NCBI RefSeq assembly: GCF_037975245.1 | Contig: NC_092568.1 | Coordinates: forward strand, 11,865,501 to 11,929,500 | Origin: Apostichopus japonicus | Taxonomy: Eukaryota; Echinodermata; Holothuroidea; Aspidochirotida; Stichopodidae | Direction: 5' to 3' | DNA length: 64,000 nucleotides | In this document: positions 49,501-62,100 of the stretch, one piece after another | Layout of the letters: each line of letters opens with the position of its first letter | How positions within the stretch are numbered: position 1 is the stretch's first letter | Program-made: the position numbers and the translations under genes | Notes under the pieces: model-generated | Told to the model about the DNA's origin: nothing | Database searches by the model: none | The model's input: the letters and a program-made list of their open reading frames with translations, nothing else

Positions 49501-52054
49501 GAAAGTCTGTGAAGGAGACACTCTGTGGACCAAGAAATAATAATAACTAAACTTAAGATAAATGAAAAGAAAACTAAATCTATCATACCGTCTTTGAAAT
49601 AGTCTAACCACCTGTTCGTGTTCTAATAGTTAAATAATAATTATATGTGTATTTATTTCAATATAAGATCTCAAGTTCATAACTCACCTTCAAGGTTTGC
49701 CAGCCCAAAGTCAGGGTAGAGTTTTAGCTGGTCTTGAAGCGTGAGATCAAGATAGCCTTAGTATAGGAAAGGAGAATGTTAATTATAACATAGTTTATAC
49801 TAAAGTTTGACTTAAATAAGTTTACATGTTTTATGGTTTTTAACGAACGTATAAAGTTTGGATATTCAGTATCCGTCAAGATAGCCTCGAATTTGGAACA
49901 TAGAAGGTAATTAATAATAGTATTGTTTACATTAAAGTTTGACTTAAATAAGTTTGTCATCTCTCTACTTAAATGAACGTATATAATATGAATATTCATG
50001 AAGAGGTGATAAGCTTACTGTTGAGAAGATCTTCACGGATGCGTAGGGTTTGCTCTATAACAAAACAGAGAATGTATGATAGAGTCACATTAGAAGTAAT
50101 GTAATTATTCATTTTGATGATTCAAGAAACGAATACACACACACTCATACAAGAGAGGAAGTAAGGGAAGCGTTAAGAAAACAACCAACCGGAAAATTAT
50201 GAAGAGAAACGAGACACTGAATGGACGACGAAGAGTTTATAAATGACTATGGTCCGTGTCTTGTAAAATAGAGGGCAGTAGCAATTTACAGCCAATGGTC
50301 ACAGAAATTTATTGCGAAGTGTCATTATACAATTCAATTCAGAAGGTATGAATTGTTGCCAAATTGCAGACTGAACTTATACCTGATGGAAAGCAAAGGA
50401 GCGAAGAAATATTTTCTTCGGTGACGGGAAATTCCCGATTGAAGGGTTTCCGTTGTAGATCTATATAGAAACAATAAAAAATATTACAATTACAAAAAGT
50501 TTGTTACTAAAAGTATGTCTGTAAAAAAAGTATGTAAATAAATCATAAAGTATGTAAATCTTTGCTTGGAGACAGGAATAAAGATCTTTTATCAATAATT
50601 TCAATATATTACGTGGTGGGGAGGGGGAGGGTGGAGAGGTTGGTAGTGCTATGTGAGTGGACGGTCGTCCTATCATTTCCTTAATTACCCACCGGGGAAG
50701 GAAAAATTATAAAAGGAATCACACCGGGAGAATGCTTAACTATATAACCCGATTTTCAAAGCTCAGTTCCTCTCCTTACCCTCCAAGTCTTGACCTAGTT
50801 AAGTACGCTCTTACCACTTCTGCCCACATCTCATTTCCCCTTCCAGTAAAACACCATTTACTTAATGCACTTGCCAATGTATTATTCCTCTGCTTGGATA
50901 TATTATTCATGAGATATAAATGCTCAACCAAAATTGGATGACGTAATTTTGTTTGACCGACACCTTACCTTGAAACGGTGGACAATACCCATAACATCCT
51001 TCTGGGAGGATGTATTGAGCTGAGGATAAAGGAAAATATATCTGACTAACTATGAAGATGAATTCAGTTTCTTGTAATGACTTGCCTTATATTTTGGTTA
51101 ATATATGAAATCAGAAACATTGTATGCAGAGATCTGATATAAGTCTTGTTAGGCGTCACTATGGACGGGGTGTGTGCTGAGCTAGCTTTTTATTTTGGTT
51201 GGCATGTAAAGAAGAAACACTGTTGACTGAGATCAGCAAGTCATTTTCAATGACATATTGGACTCCTCAAGTGTAAGGATAGCGTGGGGTGGGAGATGGA
51301 CAACTTGAATTGAAAGGGACGAACTGAATATAGGGAACTGTTAGGAACGCTTTATAAAGCATTAAAATACAAATTATGATCGCTGGACAATCTTCTCTCA
51401 GTAATCGGCCTTCCTAATATTGACAATCGATGTTACATTCACCTACTATAAAACACGTAGTTAATGAAATACGTCACGTACAGAGTAACGATGGCCTGGC
51501 CATCCAGACCCCAACAGCACCTCACCCTTACTCCACCCTACACACCGTACCAATTGTATGTTGATATTGACCTATTAAGTGATGTCATGTTTTATCTGAT
51601 TGGATTGTTTATGAAGCAAACATAATATCTAAAAATCCCGTTATATAGGTATTACGCTTTATTCGGACTATACAGTTACCGTATAAAACACGGTAACAAT
51701 AAAATCGTACACAAAGTTAATGTTATTGGCGTACGTAATATCTTGTAGGAATTGTACACACAATAGGGTTCATCAAATCAAACAAACTTAAACTGATATT
51801 TAACATGTGAGATGATGTCTATATTGAACTAATTGTCCTATAAAGTTAGTATCATATCTTAATACGAGAAATTCCAAATAACTCGAGGACATCCCTTTGT
51901 ATAGCGTTCCACATAAAATGACGACTCAAAATGCAACAAATAAACATATATTTATTGGTCATAACTTACATCGCCCATAGGCCAGGAATTTGGTGAACTT
52001 CCTAGCCATGTAAGAGGAAGCATAGTAGCTTGCCAGTGAAAATGTAAAGAACAT
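43588..52054 (-). CDS. Microexon gene copy 3, 23 exons, exon 2 lost
   Basis: Exons: 51970-52054, (exon 2 lost), 50969-51019, 50383-50460, 50019-50054, 49688-49756, 49472-49522, 49295-49357, 48698-48766, 48410-48457, 48167-48211, 47952-47990, 47790-47837, 47452-47505, 47248-47298, 46917-46970, 46656-46709, 46269-46322, 45931-45978, 45621-45671, 45275-45319, 44864-44911, 44047-44109, 43588-43616. Predicted 410 residues. Skipping exon 2 keeps the frame because exons are phase 1-1. Exons 5-8 differ markedly from copies 1 and 2 (exon 6 LDLTLQDQLKLYPDFG; exon 7 is 3 nt shorter; exon 8 is 3 nt longer), and intron 8 has no minisatellite. Exon 1 ends CGAT|gtaag. The frame stays open; product unknown. 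Confidence 0.7.
51310..51355 (-). pseudogene. Remnant of exon 2 in copy 3
   Basis: Aligns to exon 2 of copies 1 and 2 around ttccctatattcagttc, but a deletion of about 35 bp removed the donor and the last codons, and other substitutions altered the 5' end. It cannot be used as the original exon. Confidence 0.6.
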
Positions 52055-55000
52055 CTTGAAAAATCGCACAATAGACTTATCTTCAACGAAGAGCAATTGC
52101 AATATAAACATTACATTACATATATAGCTTATAATGTTTATTGTCGTTGTCCATGTCATTTCTGTGTGACGTCACATGTACAGTAACGCTCGCGCAATGA
52201 TCACTCAGTGCGTTTCAACCACTGATCTACACTAATGTAGATCAGGGGTTTCAACGAGTTACGCTCCAAGATATGTTGTTGCGCTTCGGCCCATAAAAAT
52301 ACAACTTACAGAGAACTGTTATAGCGCATCGGTAAGCGAATGCGCGCACGTGTACGCGTAAGTTGGCTCCATCGCTAAGTGTGCATGGACGCACTGCAAG
52401 AAATCATACAGTAACAAACGTATGTATCCTCGTGCGTGTACTGACTTCACTGTTTGTGAAAGGTATGAGAGTAATGGATCTAGCGCATCTTTGACACTAT
52501 ACCGTTGTAGGCTACGCTGAAGGCGACCTATATGTCCTACGCTTTCGCAATGATCATGCAGTGTCCTTCGCGAGTTTTCCATATCCACTATCTGTTCCCG
52601 GTTCAAATTCACCACAGGAACCAGATTCTTTTGACCTATTCAGAATTGCTTTGTAGAGTTGTTGAGCGGAGTCTTCCGTGGAATTGAATATTTGCGAGTT
52701 GTGAAATATATGCATGACACAGCACTGAGCTAACAGAGGCGGATAAAGGACGTGATGGGGGCCTTGAGAAGCCAACTTCCTGAAAGAGGATACGGGGGAC
52801 CCCGCTCACCCTCCCCTCTCCTCCCCTCCCCTACCCTCCACTTCCTCTCTCCCTCTACCTCCCCTAAACAAATATTCGACGTGAAATGATGCATTCTGAG
52901 GCATTACTCAAGTCTATAATTAGTTTGGTCTTAGTTTATTTTTTTTTCAAGCAGAAAACGATCAATAGGTAAATTTATTGCACACCAACTACACTATTGA
53001 CTTGTAAAACAATTATAATAAAGAACAGGGAATCGGGTAACATTATTCCGAGATAAAACTAGTTTTATCCAGAGACGTGTACAACGAACAGATAGACCGA
53101 AGAGTTGAAGACATCCCCGAAGATCATGTGTAGTATCTGTTCCCTTACGAGGGGAATGGTTATACACAGTCTCGATGCAAGGGGACTGGGGTTGAGGGCA
53201 GATCAGACGTTCGGTATTTTGGTTTTCTTGCCCAGGTTCTTTCCTGGGTGACTTTTCTTAAAAGTATCCCAGGTAATCAATCACGGGAGAATGATCGGCA
53301 ACTACATTTTGCTGTAACTCGATAACTCACTTAAATAATTAAATAATAAATAAGGCAGAATTTGAGTCTTGATACGTATAATACAAAGAAAACAGACAAC
53401 TTTGAGTCCAATAATGTTTCTGTAGCTATTCCATTATTTTTCAAGATATGTATCGTTAAATATACTTAATTTATGGAATATTCGTTTAGGCTAACTTGAT
53501 GGTGACGTCGGCTCCTCACTGCAGTTCTTATAGTTAATGTTAATCCGTTTTTTTTTAGGTCAACCAGAATATGTTCGTTAAACTTCATATACGCAACAGA
53601 GCACCCTTGGATGGCATTCGACATCATTTGTCCTTAACAAATTTGTAATAAATTATGAACATGTCATTTGAGACCATATCATCTTAATTTCTCCCATTGA
53701 GTTGTGTAGTGCAACCGACAGAGGAACTAGTCTGATTGGCTGTGTAATTAACTAATTAAATGGTCCAGTCACTTTAATTAGTGAACCTCAACTGTTTAAA
53801 GGGTCATTCAAAAGAACAAACAAAAAAATAAGTAAATGTGCTATACAACCCTAGCTAGACCGAGAGCAGTGGTTTTTAACGGTCCACGGCATATCAAACT
53901 TAATTTTGTTGCTGAAGTTATCAAAACACAATACGGGGTATTTTTTTTTGTGAATCTCAAACAAAGTTCTTAAGAATCACTCAGTTTCCGAAACTACCTA
54001 CTATCCGGTATGATAATTTGTTACATTAACACTGTTGCTTATAATGGGACCATATTGAAACTAGTATACTTTGGTTTTCTTGCAAAAGTGATACAGATTG
54101 ACTTCTATATATCATAAAATTCTATCTCATGGTCTTGTCGGCTTGTATGTCTCTTGTATTGCAACGAATATAATGCTTGTTTTGGTGTAGGTTGTGTATA
54201 TCTTTACCAACAAATTTATATTAAACAATGAGCCTAATTAAGTTCCTGCAAACCCCTGTGAACCGCATGACTGTTTGAATGTGTTGCTTGGCCTACCACA
54301 AATAACCTATTACAATAAAATCCATTCCACCTTCAGAGTGACAAGAAAAAAATACGGCTTTCAAGGAATTCGATGGCGCTAGTTTGAAACAGGGTGTTTT
54401 TTAATTTAAAATAACTATATGGCTCTTAAAGGCATCCGTAGACTCTCTTTTAGGAGAATAGTGCCTCATCAGGCCACATATTCAGTGGTCGGTGGCTGCA
54501 AGCATGCCGGTCGCAGAGATGTCACCACCTCTGGCCAAAGGCAAGGATTCACGCACGCCACCTCCCGGGTTCTTTTGCGACAACAAGGGAGACATGGTAC
54601 GGGATCCTAGGCCACAAAAAAGCATAATGCCACAGCCTGAGGTATTATCGCCAGAGGCCTGTCTTGAACCCTAGCCACGATTTACACGACCGACGAGGAA
54701 TGAGTCTTTCGTCACCCTCTTAACAGCATCGGCCACCACATCAGCTAGTAATTTATATGGTTGAATTAATATATCAAGACTTCAGCGTCGACTACTGAAA
54801 TAGAAAAAGAAATTTTAAACGTGTATAATCAACCATCGATGGAGTCGAACTCAGTTGATCAGGTTACCAGTCAACTGCGCTACCCACTGAATCATTTGAT
54901 GAGTTAACTTTCTACGAGCTTAAATTGATATTGTTGGTTGGATACAATCTATTGGTAACAGTGAACGACACTGCATTCAACGAAATCTCTATTCATCCTG

Positions 55001-58000
55001 TTTTACTGTCATTAGAACAACGGATCTGAAAATCTTTTTTAACAAGAAACTCACGCTCCAATGTTTTTGTTTACATTGCAAGCAGCAAGAATGTCGCTTC
55101 CTTTCAAGACTTAAATGTACAATAGGCTTATGCCCGATATATCGATGACTTCGAAGCAAGCAGTAAAAGAAAAACGGATTCCGTGAAATCTTCTTATTCA
55201 CAAAAGGTTTCTTAAGATTATGCTCGCAAGAGAGTTCTTGCTGTAAGTTGTCTCCCTTTACAACTATATTTTATGCAGACGACATGAACTGGGATTAAGC
55301 CTGAAATTTCAACAAACAAAACCTATTCACATTTCAAGACCTTTTTGAATGAGGAATGGACAATACTTATTAAGTCAAACACGTTAACTACATGTGACTA
55401 ATCTTATTTAGGTATCTGAATGGCTGGAAATAGCACAGTAATTCGAAACCTGAGACAGAATTCATAGGGTTTTGAGTTTATGCAAGTAGATTTGGGAAAT
55501 ACGGGGATCGGGAATTCGTCAAGTATACAAGTCTTTGTTTAGTCCGCAAGTGACTAGATGTGTTTATTGATCCTCTGAAACTGCGGTAGTTGCGTGTATA
55601 GCCCACCACCCCCCACCGAGTGTGTATTTATAGTTTAATACAAAATGTTAGAATCATCTTTATAAATATCAAATTTTGATCTATTATCAGCCAACGTTGT
55701 TTACAATTGTTGCATTTTGAAAGACTGAATGGTAATGAGGAAGGGACGGTGACGAGCACGGGGTTTGGATGTTTTTATGGCTTTTATATGTGCAATTCAA
55801 GTCAACACTCTGACATGCGGTCGACTCTATCAGCAGCTAAAATCTCTATAAAGCATAAGTTATAGGAGGCATTAGAAACCTTTTGAAGGTCGTAGCTACT
55901 CTCCCCTCACCGCCGCCTCTCCTTCTCAATTCATTTGCCGATAAGTTACGGAACCTTGAAAAATTGTATCTCAGATCAGATCTCTATAACAAAGAAATAA
56001 ACGAGCGGAATAAAATTAAGTTTCCTCCTTCTATTGATTTGAAAAGAGGTATTTGCGTCACCTCTTATAGAGTGTTGGTTTGAAATAATTGACATAATTC
56101 ATCCAGAACTCTGTTAATAAGAATTTATTATTTAATAAGAATTAAATAAGAAATTAATAAGAATTTATTATTTGTCTTTCATCCAGAACTCTGTTTAACA
56201 AAATATGTTGTATCATTGAAATAGGCGTGACATGACAAAAATCAGGTTAAGCATGAAAGGTATAAACGAAGCTAGTTAAATTGGGTAACCTTAGTACGTA
56301 ACCATGGTATCGCCTTGCATTAGGATCTGATATCGCCATTGGGTAACAAGCAGTTTTGTCACGCTCAATTCATACGGTTTGAGGCAAATATATCTTATCA
56401 TCAAAAACATGCAACATTGGGTGGGACCATCATATTTAATTAGACTATGGGCCAACGAAGACCCCCCCCCTAACTAACTTTAAATTCATCGCCTGACCCA
56501 AATTTATTCATGCAACAAATTTTTTTTTTTTTAAATGAGAACATGTGAACTATAGAAACATTCTATGTATTCCGTTTCAAGTCATGGAGGATTAGAGATT
56601 ACGTTGATCCCAAGAACTAACCGCCATGAAATGGAAGGAAAGCTAAAAGGGAAAGCATTCTTATAAGAAATTCCCTCTGAAAAAAACCCACTTATATACA
56701 ATCATAACAGAGCTATATGCTGCTATATCCTTTATTATGGATTTAAAACTAACGACATTAGACATTAGAAAAGGGAATGATACAACCTTGGCACACCTGT
56801 TTTCAATCTTTCAATCACATGAACTACGATTGGCAGAGGTCAGGCGAAGTTTCCCTCCTCACTAGTAGGGGATTCTCCCTAGCAGGGCATTCTCCCTGCT
56901 AGCCTGCTGGATGTCCTTGCTCCCATTTTGCGTATGAGTGAGATGATATAATTCTGTCTACAAGATCGATGAGTGGCTATATGCGAAATTGTAAAGTCAA
57001 GTCAAATCTTTTCATGTTATTTAGCATTGATTCAAATTTACTTTCTTATATGTTTGTTCCCATTTATTTGTGTTTTGTATATTCTCTTGTAGTGGAATGT
57101 AGCAAATCAGTAGCTTATCAGCTGACACAGCTGAATTAAATCATGAGAACTGTAATACATATGCTATAAGTATAGTACCCATATTGAGGGGATAAAACAA
57201 AAGATGTTGTGTCTTTGAAAAAGGCGTGACATGACAAATATCAGGTTTAAGCATGAAAGGTATAAACGTAGCTAGGTAAACTGGGTAACCTTATGTACGC
57301 AACCATGGTATCGTCTTGTATTAGGATCTGATATTGCCATTGAGTAACAAGCAAATGTGTCACGCTCACTTCATACAGTTTGGCGCAAATATATCTTATC
57401 ATCAAGAAAATAACGTGAGAACAAGAGAGTAATAAAAGACGGTAGCAAAGCGAGGACTGATGCAGAAGCACGAAATAGGGCAACGCAGCGAAAGCCCCCC
57501 CCCCACCCCAAAGGAAAAAAAGCGAATCCCTTGGGATTTCACCTTACCATGTTTTTCGGTTAGCTAGGATGAGCTAAATCGATGATATGTCGATTTAAAT
57601 ACGTATATGTCCCTTTGAGTTGCTAGAAACTGGTGTAAGTCCAAGGAAATTGACTTCTACCGATTTAATTCGACATATCATCGATTTAAACTGGTAGATG
57701 TCGATTTAAATCGGTATATATCGATTTAAAATTACATATACCGATTTCATTTGACATATCATCGATATAAACTGGTAAATGTCGATTTAAATTGGTATAT
57801 GTCGATTTAAATTGATATATGTCGATTTAAATCGATGATATGTCGAAGGAAATTGGTATATGTCGATTTAAATCGGTATAAGTCGATTCCCCATGATTTG
57901 AGACTGATGGCCCGCCATACGAGTATCTGAATGATAACGCTATACGGAGTGACCACAATGACGTGTTTCTTATGTATAAACTACTACTAATTTAGATTTA

Positions 58001-59114
58001 CAAACTGCAAGGTATCCTTTGTGAAACTGGAGTGGAAAGGTTATCAGCTCTTTATTAATAATAATCAAAATTATTAAATAAGCATAAGTGAATTGTCAAT
58101 GCTAATTGGGCTCTCGAATTAATGGACACGGAGAACGACAATATACTGTATACACCAGTCTGCACTTCGCTATAGCGTAAACTTGTAATAGTAGTAACAG
58201 TAGTAGGGCTGTGACCCGAAATGTGATATGTTTATTATCCATTGCAATAGTTTACCTACGAGTCTAAAGAAACCACTGCTCCCTCCCCCGCTTCGTTATT
58301 TCCTTATCCCTTGGTAATATAACGTGTAAATAAACAGAAGCGAACATATGCTTTCATGTGCGGTAATGAGCTGTGCTTTACTCTGCCAAACGCACTACCT
58401 TTGTTCTTTTGATTTCGTCTTTAATGTTTGATTGAATTTGCCTATAACACTTTGTTATATTTATTTATTGTTATTATTTTTTTTAGATGGAGCGGGGAGG
58501 AGGGATCGGGCCAGAAAGAGATGACGGAGGAGGTGTATGGGTAGAGACGTGCCCCGTGGTATTCATCTACTGTTAACGCAAAGGTCCAGGGAAATACCCC
58601 AAATGGCATTCACTTCTTGCGATGAAAAATGACAATATGAAATTGAAGTAACATAACAACTTGTGTGGTTCCTTTTTAAACTTGAACACAAAATAAAGTA
58701 TAGTCATTAATGAATGTTATGGGAGAATGTTGTCGTATTCACACAGGGAAGATTACTTGTGATTGTATATATGTGTGTTTAATATGTCTAGATTCCACCC
58801 TTGTCATAAAACACACAACGTAATAGAAAGAAGCGAAAAGAACGATTTACGGATACAAACGATATATTTGACGATTACAACGAAACAAACACGTCACGAA
58901 ACAAAGCATAGCTGAATATATCAATATGAGAGATAGGAAGTTGATGACGTCATGGTTACCAAGGTATCACATCCGGCCAGTGATCTGATGTAGTATGGAT
59001 GGACACATATCAAGCTTATTCGACATTCAATCAGTGGGTATGAGACTTTATACCGTTACCCGACCCTTCACGTACCCGAGTCTCACCCCACCCCTACCCC
59101 GGGGGTAAAAGTCA
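52055..59114. other. Gene 3 upstream region, junction and unit 4 spacer
   Basis: Starts with the promoter region of copy 3 (CRE-like octamer near 52166; no TATA-like run), then the fused unit 3/4 junction near 52991, and the unit 4 spacer. The spacer contains the fourth SINE candidate (about 54450-54745, minus, with a roughly 45-bp internal deletion), a tRNA-like relic near 54835-54900, an internal duplication of about 150 bp (56245-56405 resembles 57235-57400), and the AT-rich satellite. No gene is seen. Confidence 0.5.
57570..57890. repeat. AT-rich palindromic satellite (unit 4)
   Basis: More than ten imperfect copies of a motif around tcgatttaaatcggtatatg, in both orientations because the core is palindromic. 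An inverted form (accgatttcatttgacatatc) is interspersed. Longer than its relic in unit 1 (10040-10150). Confidence 0.8.
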
Positions 59115-62100
59115 TCAGCACTGTAGGTAAAGGTGACGATCATCTGTTTTGAAATGGAAAAAAAAAAGAAGAATGACACCTCAAAAATAAATTGTGCAGA
59201 AGAAGTTCGTGTAACTATACGGTCCATGAATAGTTCGGGTTATTAATTATACTAGTTTGGAAAGCTGTCTTTGCAAATGACGAAAAGTAACGAAAAAAAC
59301 CAAACTGTTAGGAAACTGCTTAAACACTAAAGAACATGTGTAAGAAAATGTGTCAAAGTAAAAGGCCCCGACGTTTCGATCCTAGCGAAAATTTACTAAC
59401 ATCGCAGCGAGAAGTATACAGTTTATATACATGTTCTATAAAATGCACTCTTACGTATACCGCACAGTATTGTGAACGTGTGATGTATTCCATTCAGTGA
59501 TGAAATGTCACTTTATTGATATTAACTAATTTTAATTATCTAATAATGTATATTGATAATGTAAACATGTATCATACCATTAGTGAACACGTCGTCTCCT
59601 TTCCCTGCCGGGTAGGTTTGTTTGATGAAGAAAAAACCGTCTGTTGGTAAATAAGAGGATCGTGAATGTCAATATTAAAGTGGCTGTGAAAACGTAATCT
59701 CAGAAAGGTCAAAGGTCAATATGACTAGTTAAAATCTTTATTCGTTTAAGAGACATTGTTTCTGATGTTATTGGTAACTTTACTACAAAATATTTTATGG
59801 ATAAAGAAAACAATTTAAAATCAGAGGCTTTCCCGAGTGGGGGGTGGCGCTTTTCTCTATAGTCAGTGGGAGGAAGAGAAAAATACCACTCCTCTGGGCT
59901 CACTGACGTCCTGAGGCGTAGAACCAGGGGTATGGGGTGAATGGGCCGTTTTTCAGACTCACTCAGAAATTCAAAAGTATTTATAAGCCCAAAACTTGCG
60001 TTAGATCGAATTATAGACATAATTTCTAGTCTAAATATACCCCAGAATACATCATTTATTTTGATGTCTGCACATTTTATGCTTATTCGTGAGTCGGCTT
60101 AAAAGACCACAGTGCCACACCCCTTCCTATATAAGAACCCTTGATCCGCCTCTGTACATTCTACGGTCATGCCCCTACGTAAATCAGTCTGGGCAAATTT
60201 AGCAATTAATCCCCCCCCCCCCCACATCTTTAAAATCCTGTGCACGTCTGCTGATGTAGCTCAAGAAATAGCCATGGTAAACGTGTGTAAAATAATGCTA
60301 TACGTTAAGTCCAGTCATTGGTGAAACCGTTGTTACAGCATAACGTACTTATTTTAAATAAATGGAATCTTTTGAAGTAAATATACAAACCTGATTGTCG
60401 TAGGTCTATCTCCTCAGCCTGGTATTCGTAACTTCCATCTGTAAGGAAAATAAACAATTTGATAATTATTGCAAAGGACAGGCTGTTACCCCGAGTTGCG
60501 CCATACATATGAAATCAAAAGGCGAAAATAAAGACGCATGGGTATACTTCTCATAGATAAATGTAAGAAAATACTTCCAAGTATGATTGTATATAATTTT
60601 CTTATATACTCATATCTCGACGCTCGATAACATACTTCGTAGGGAATTTTAATATTTCGATCGAACGACTTAAGAAATCCAATTTTCGTGGATGTGTCTG
60701 TCAATATTTGTTACAATCATTGTTTTGTGTAATATTGATAAAATTGTTATGAATGGCTATACTATACATATCGCTCAATTGAGATGAGTAAATTATTACC
60801 ATTCGTAGTCGTCTCCAACAAACTGTGGCTGTAGTAAGTATCATCTATGAACAAGAAAATACAAAATAATTTTAATTGTCTTCAATCGGACTATTACGGA
60901 GAACAAAGGAAACATGTGAGATATTTATACAATATTTAAATTGTCAGGACTTGGCATTTAGAAAGTTTCTGCCTGCCCCTCCCCTAGAAAGGCATTGCCC
61001 CCCTCGAAACTATACAATGAATGACTACAGGATTGCATTAGCATTTTTTTCTCGCTTTATAGATGAATCCTTTAAATGGTAATAGAGATACAAACTCCTA
61101 CAGAATAGTACCGTTGACGTACATTTGCATAATCGATTCATAATTACCTGTGCGGGTCGATTGGTTTGATGACGTCACGACACTGGATGAAACTCCATCT
61201 ATATATAAGACAAGGATATGGTATTAGAAGGGCACTTCTAAAAGCAAATGACCAAAGCAACACCAACAACGTATAATATAGCCTACTGTGATATCCCCTT
61301 GACCATGATGGGATATATATATATTTATGAATATTTAGAGATTCACGATCCTCGGAGTAACAGCATTTTTCGATCTTTATTAATTATGATATGAATATTT
61401 ACTGTAATATATCACTCAATGACTGAATCAATATTAGTTCTGATAAAAATCACTCACCAGTTGAGATTCGCTGATCTTGATATTCTGTAGTTGTGACGTC
61501 ATCATCTGGAAGTAAATACAAAAAGGTTTAGAAGTAATTATTATATTTTGATACCTGCAAGCCTCGGGACACAATCTTTAATACAAAATGTTTGTTACTT
61601 CAAGTGATTTACATTTTTTTCATTGACTGTACTTGATACAGTAGTTACATAACAATATAAAATCATATAGAAACAAGAGTGTGAAAGGTTAATTGTTTTT
61701 CTTGACATTTGAAGCAAAATAAGACTATATTTTCGTCAATATTAGTTAACATAAAGATAGCTTAGACATTAAGGTTTACGGTCTTTACTAAACCATACCT
61801 GATACAGTTTCCTCCGAGCCACTCTGAGTTTGAGTCTGACATGATGTCCCGTCTGAGGGTAAAAAGATTTAAATCTAGTTCACTACAAAACTGCAATTTG
61901 TAAAACCTCTTTATTGTCATCCGGTTCATGTGTTCGTATATTTACCCTTTACAGGAAAACTGTTTATAGTATATATAGTGCATATATTTTCGGTCAGTGT
62001 AGCAAATTTAGTCCCAAACTATGGTAATATAACAACATAAAGAACAAAGAAAGATCAAATAAGTTCAATATACGAGTTTCGAAGTCAAACTCGATTATTT

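Larger units (their letters stand above)
36369..52990. repeat. Tandem unit 3
   Basis: Third copy of the direct repeat, lengthened by a 1747-bp hAT-like insertion at 40795-42541. Its spacer is nearly identical to unit 2, whereas from about 43.7 kb onward it follows unit 4. The stretch from about 48.8 to 50.9 kb is strongly diverged from units 1 and 2. The unit ends in a fused junction with unit 4 that lacks about 1.2 kb present at the other two boundaries. Confidence 0.85.
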
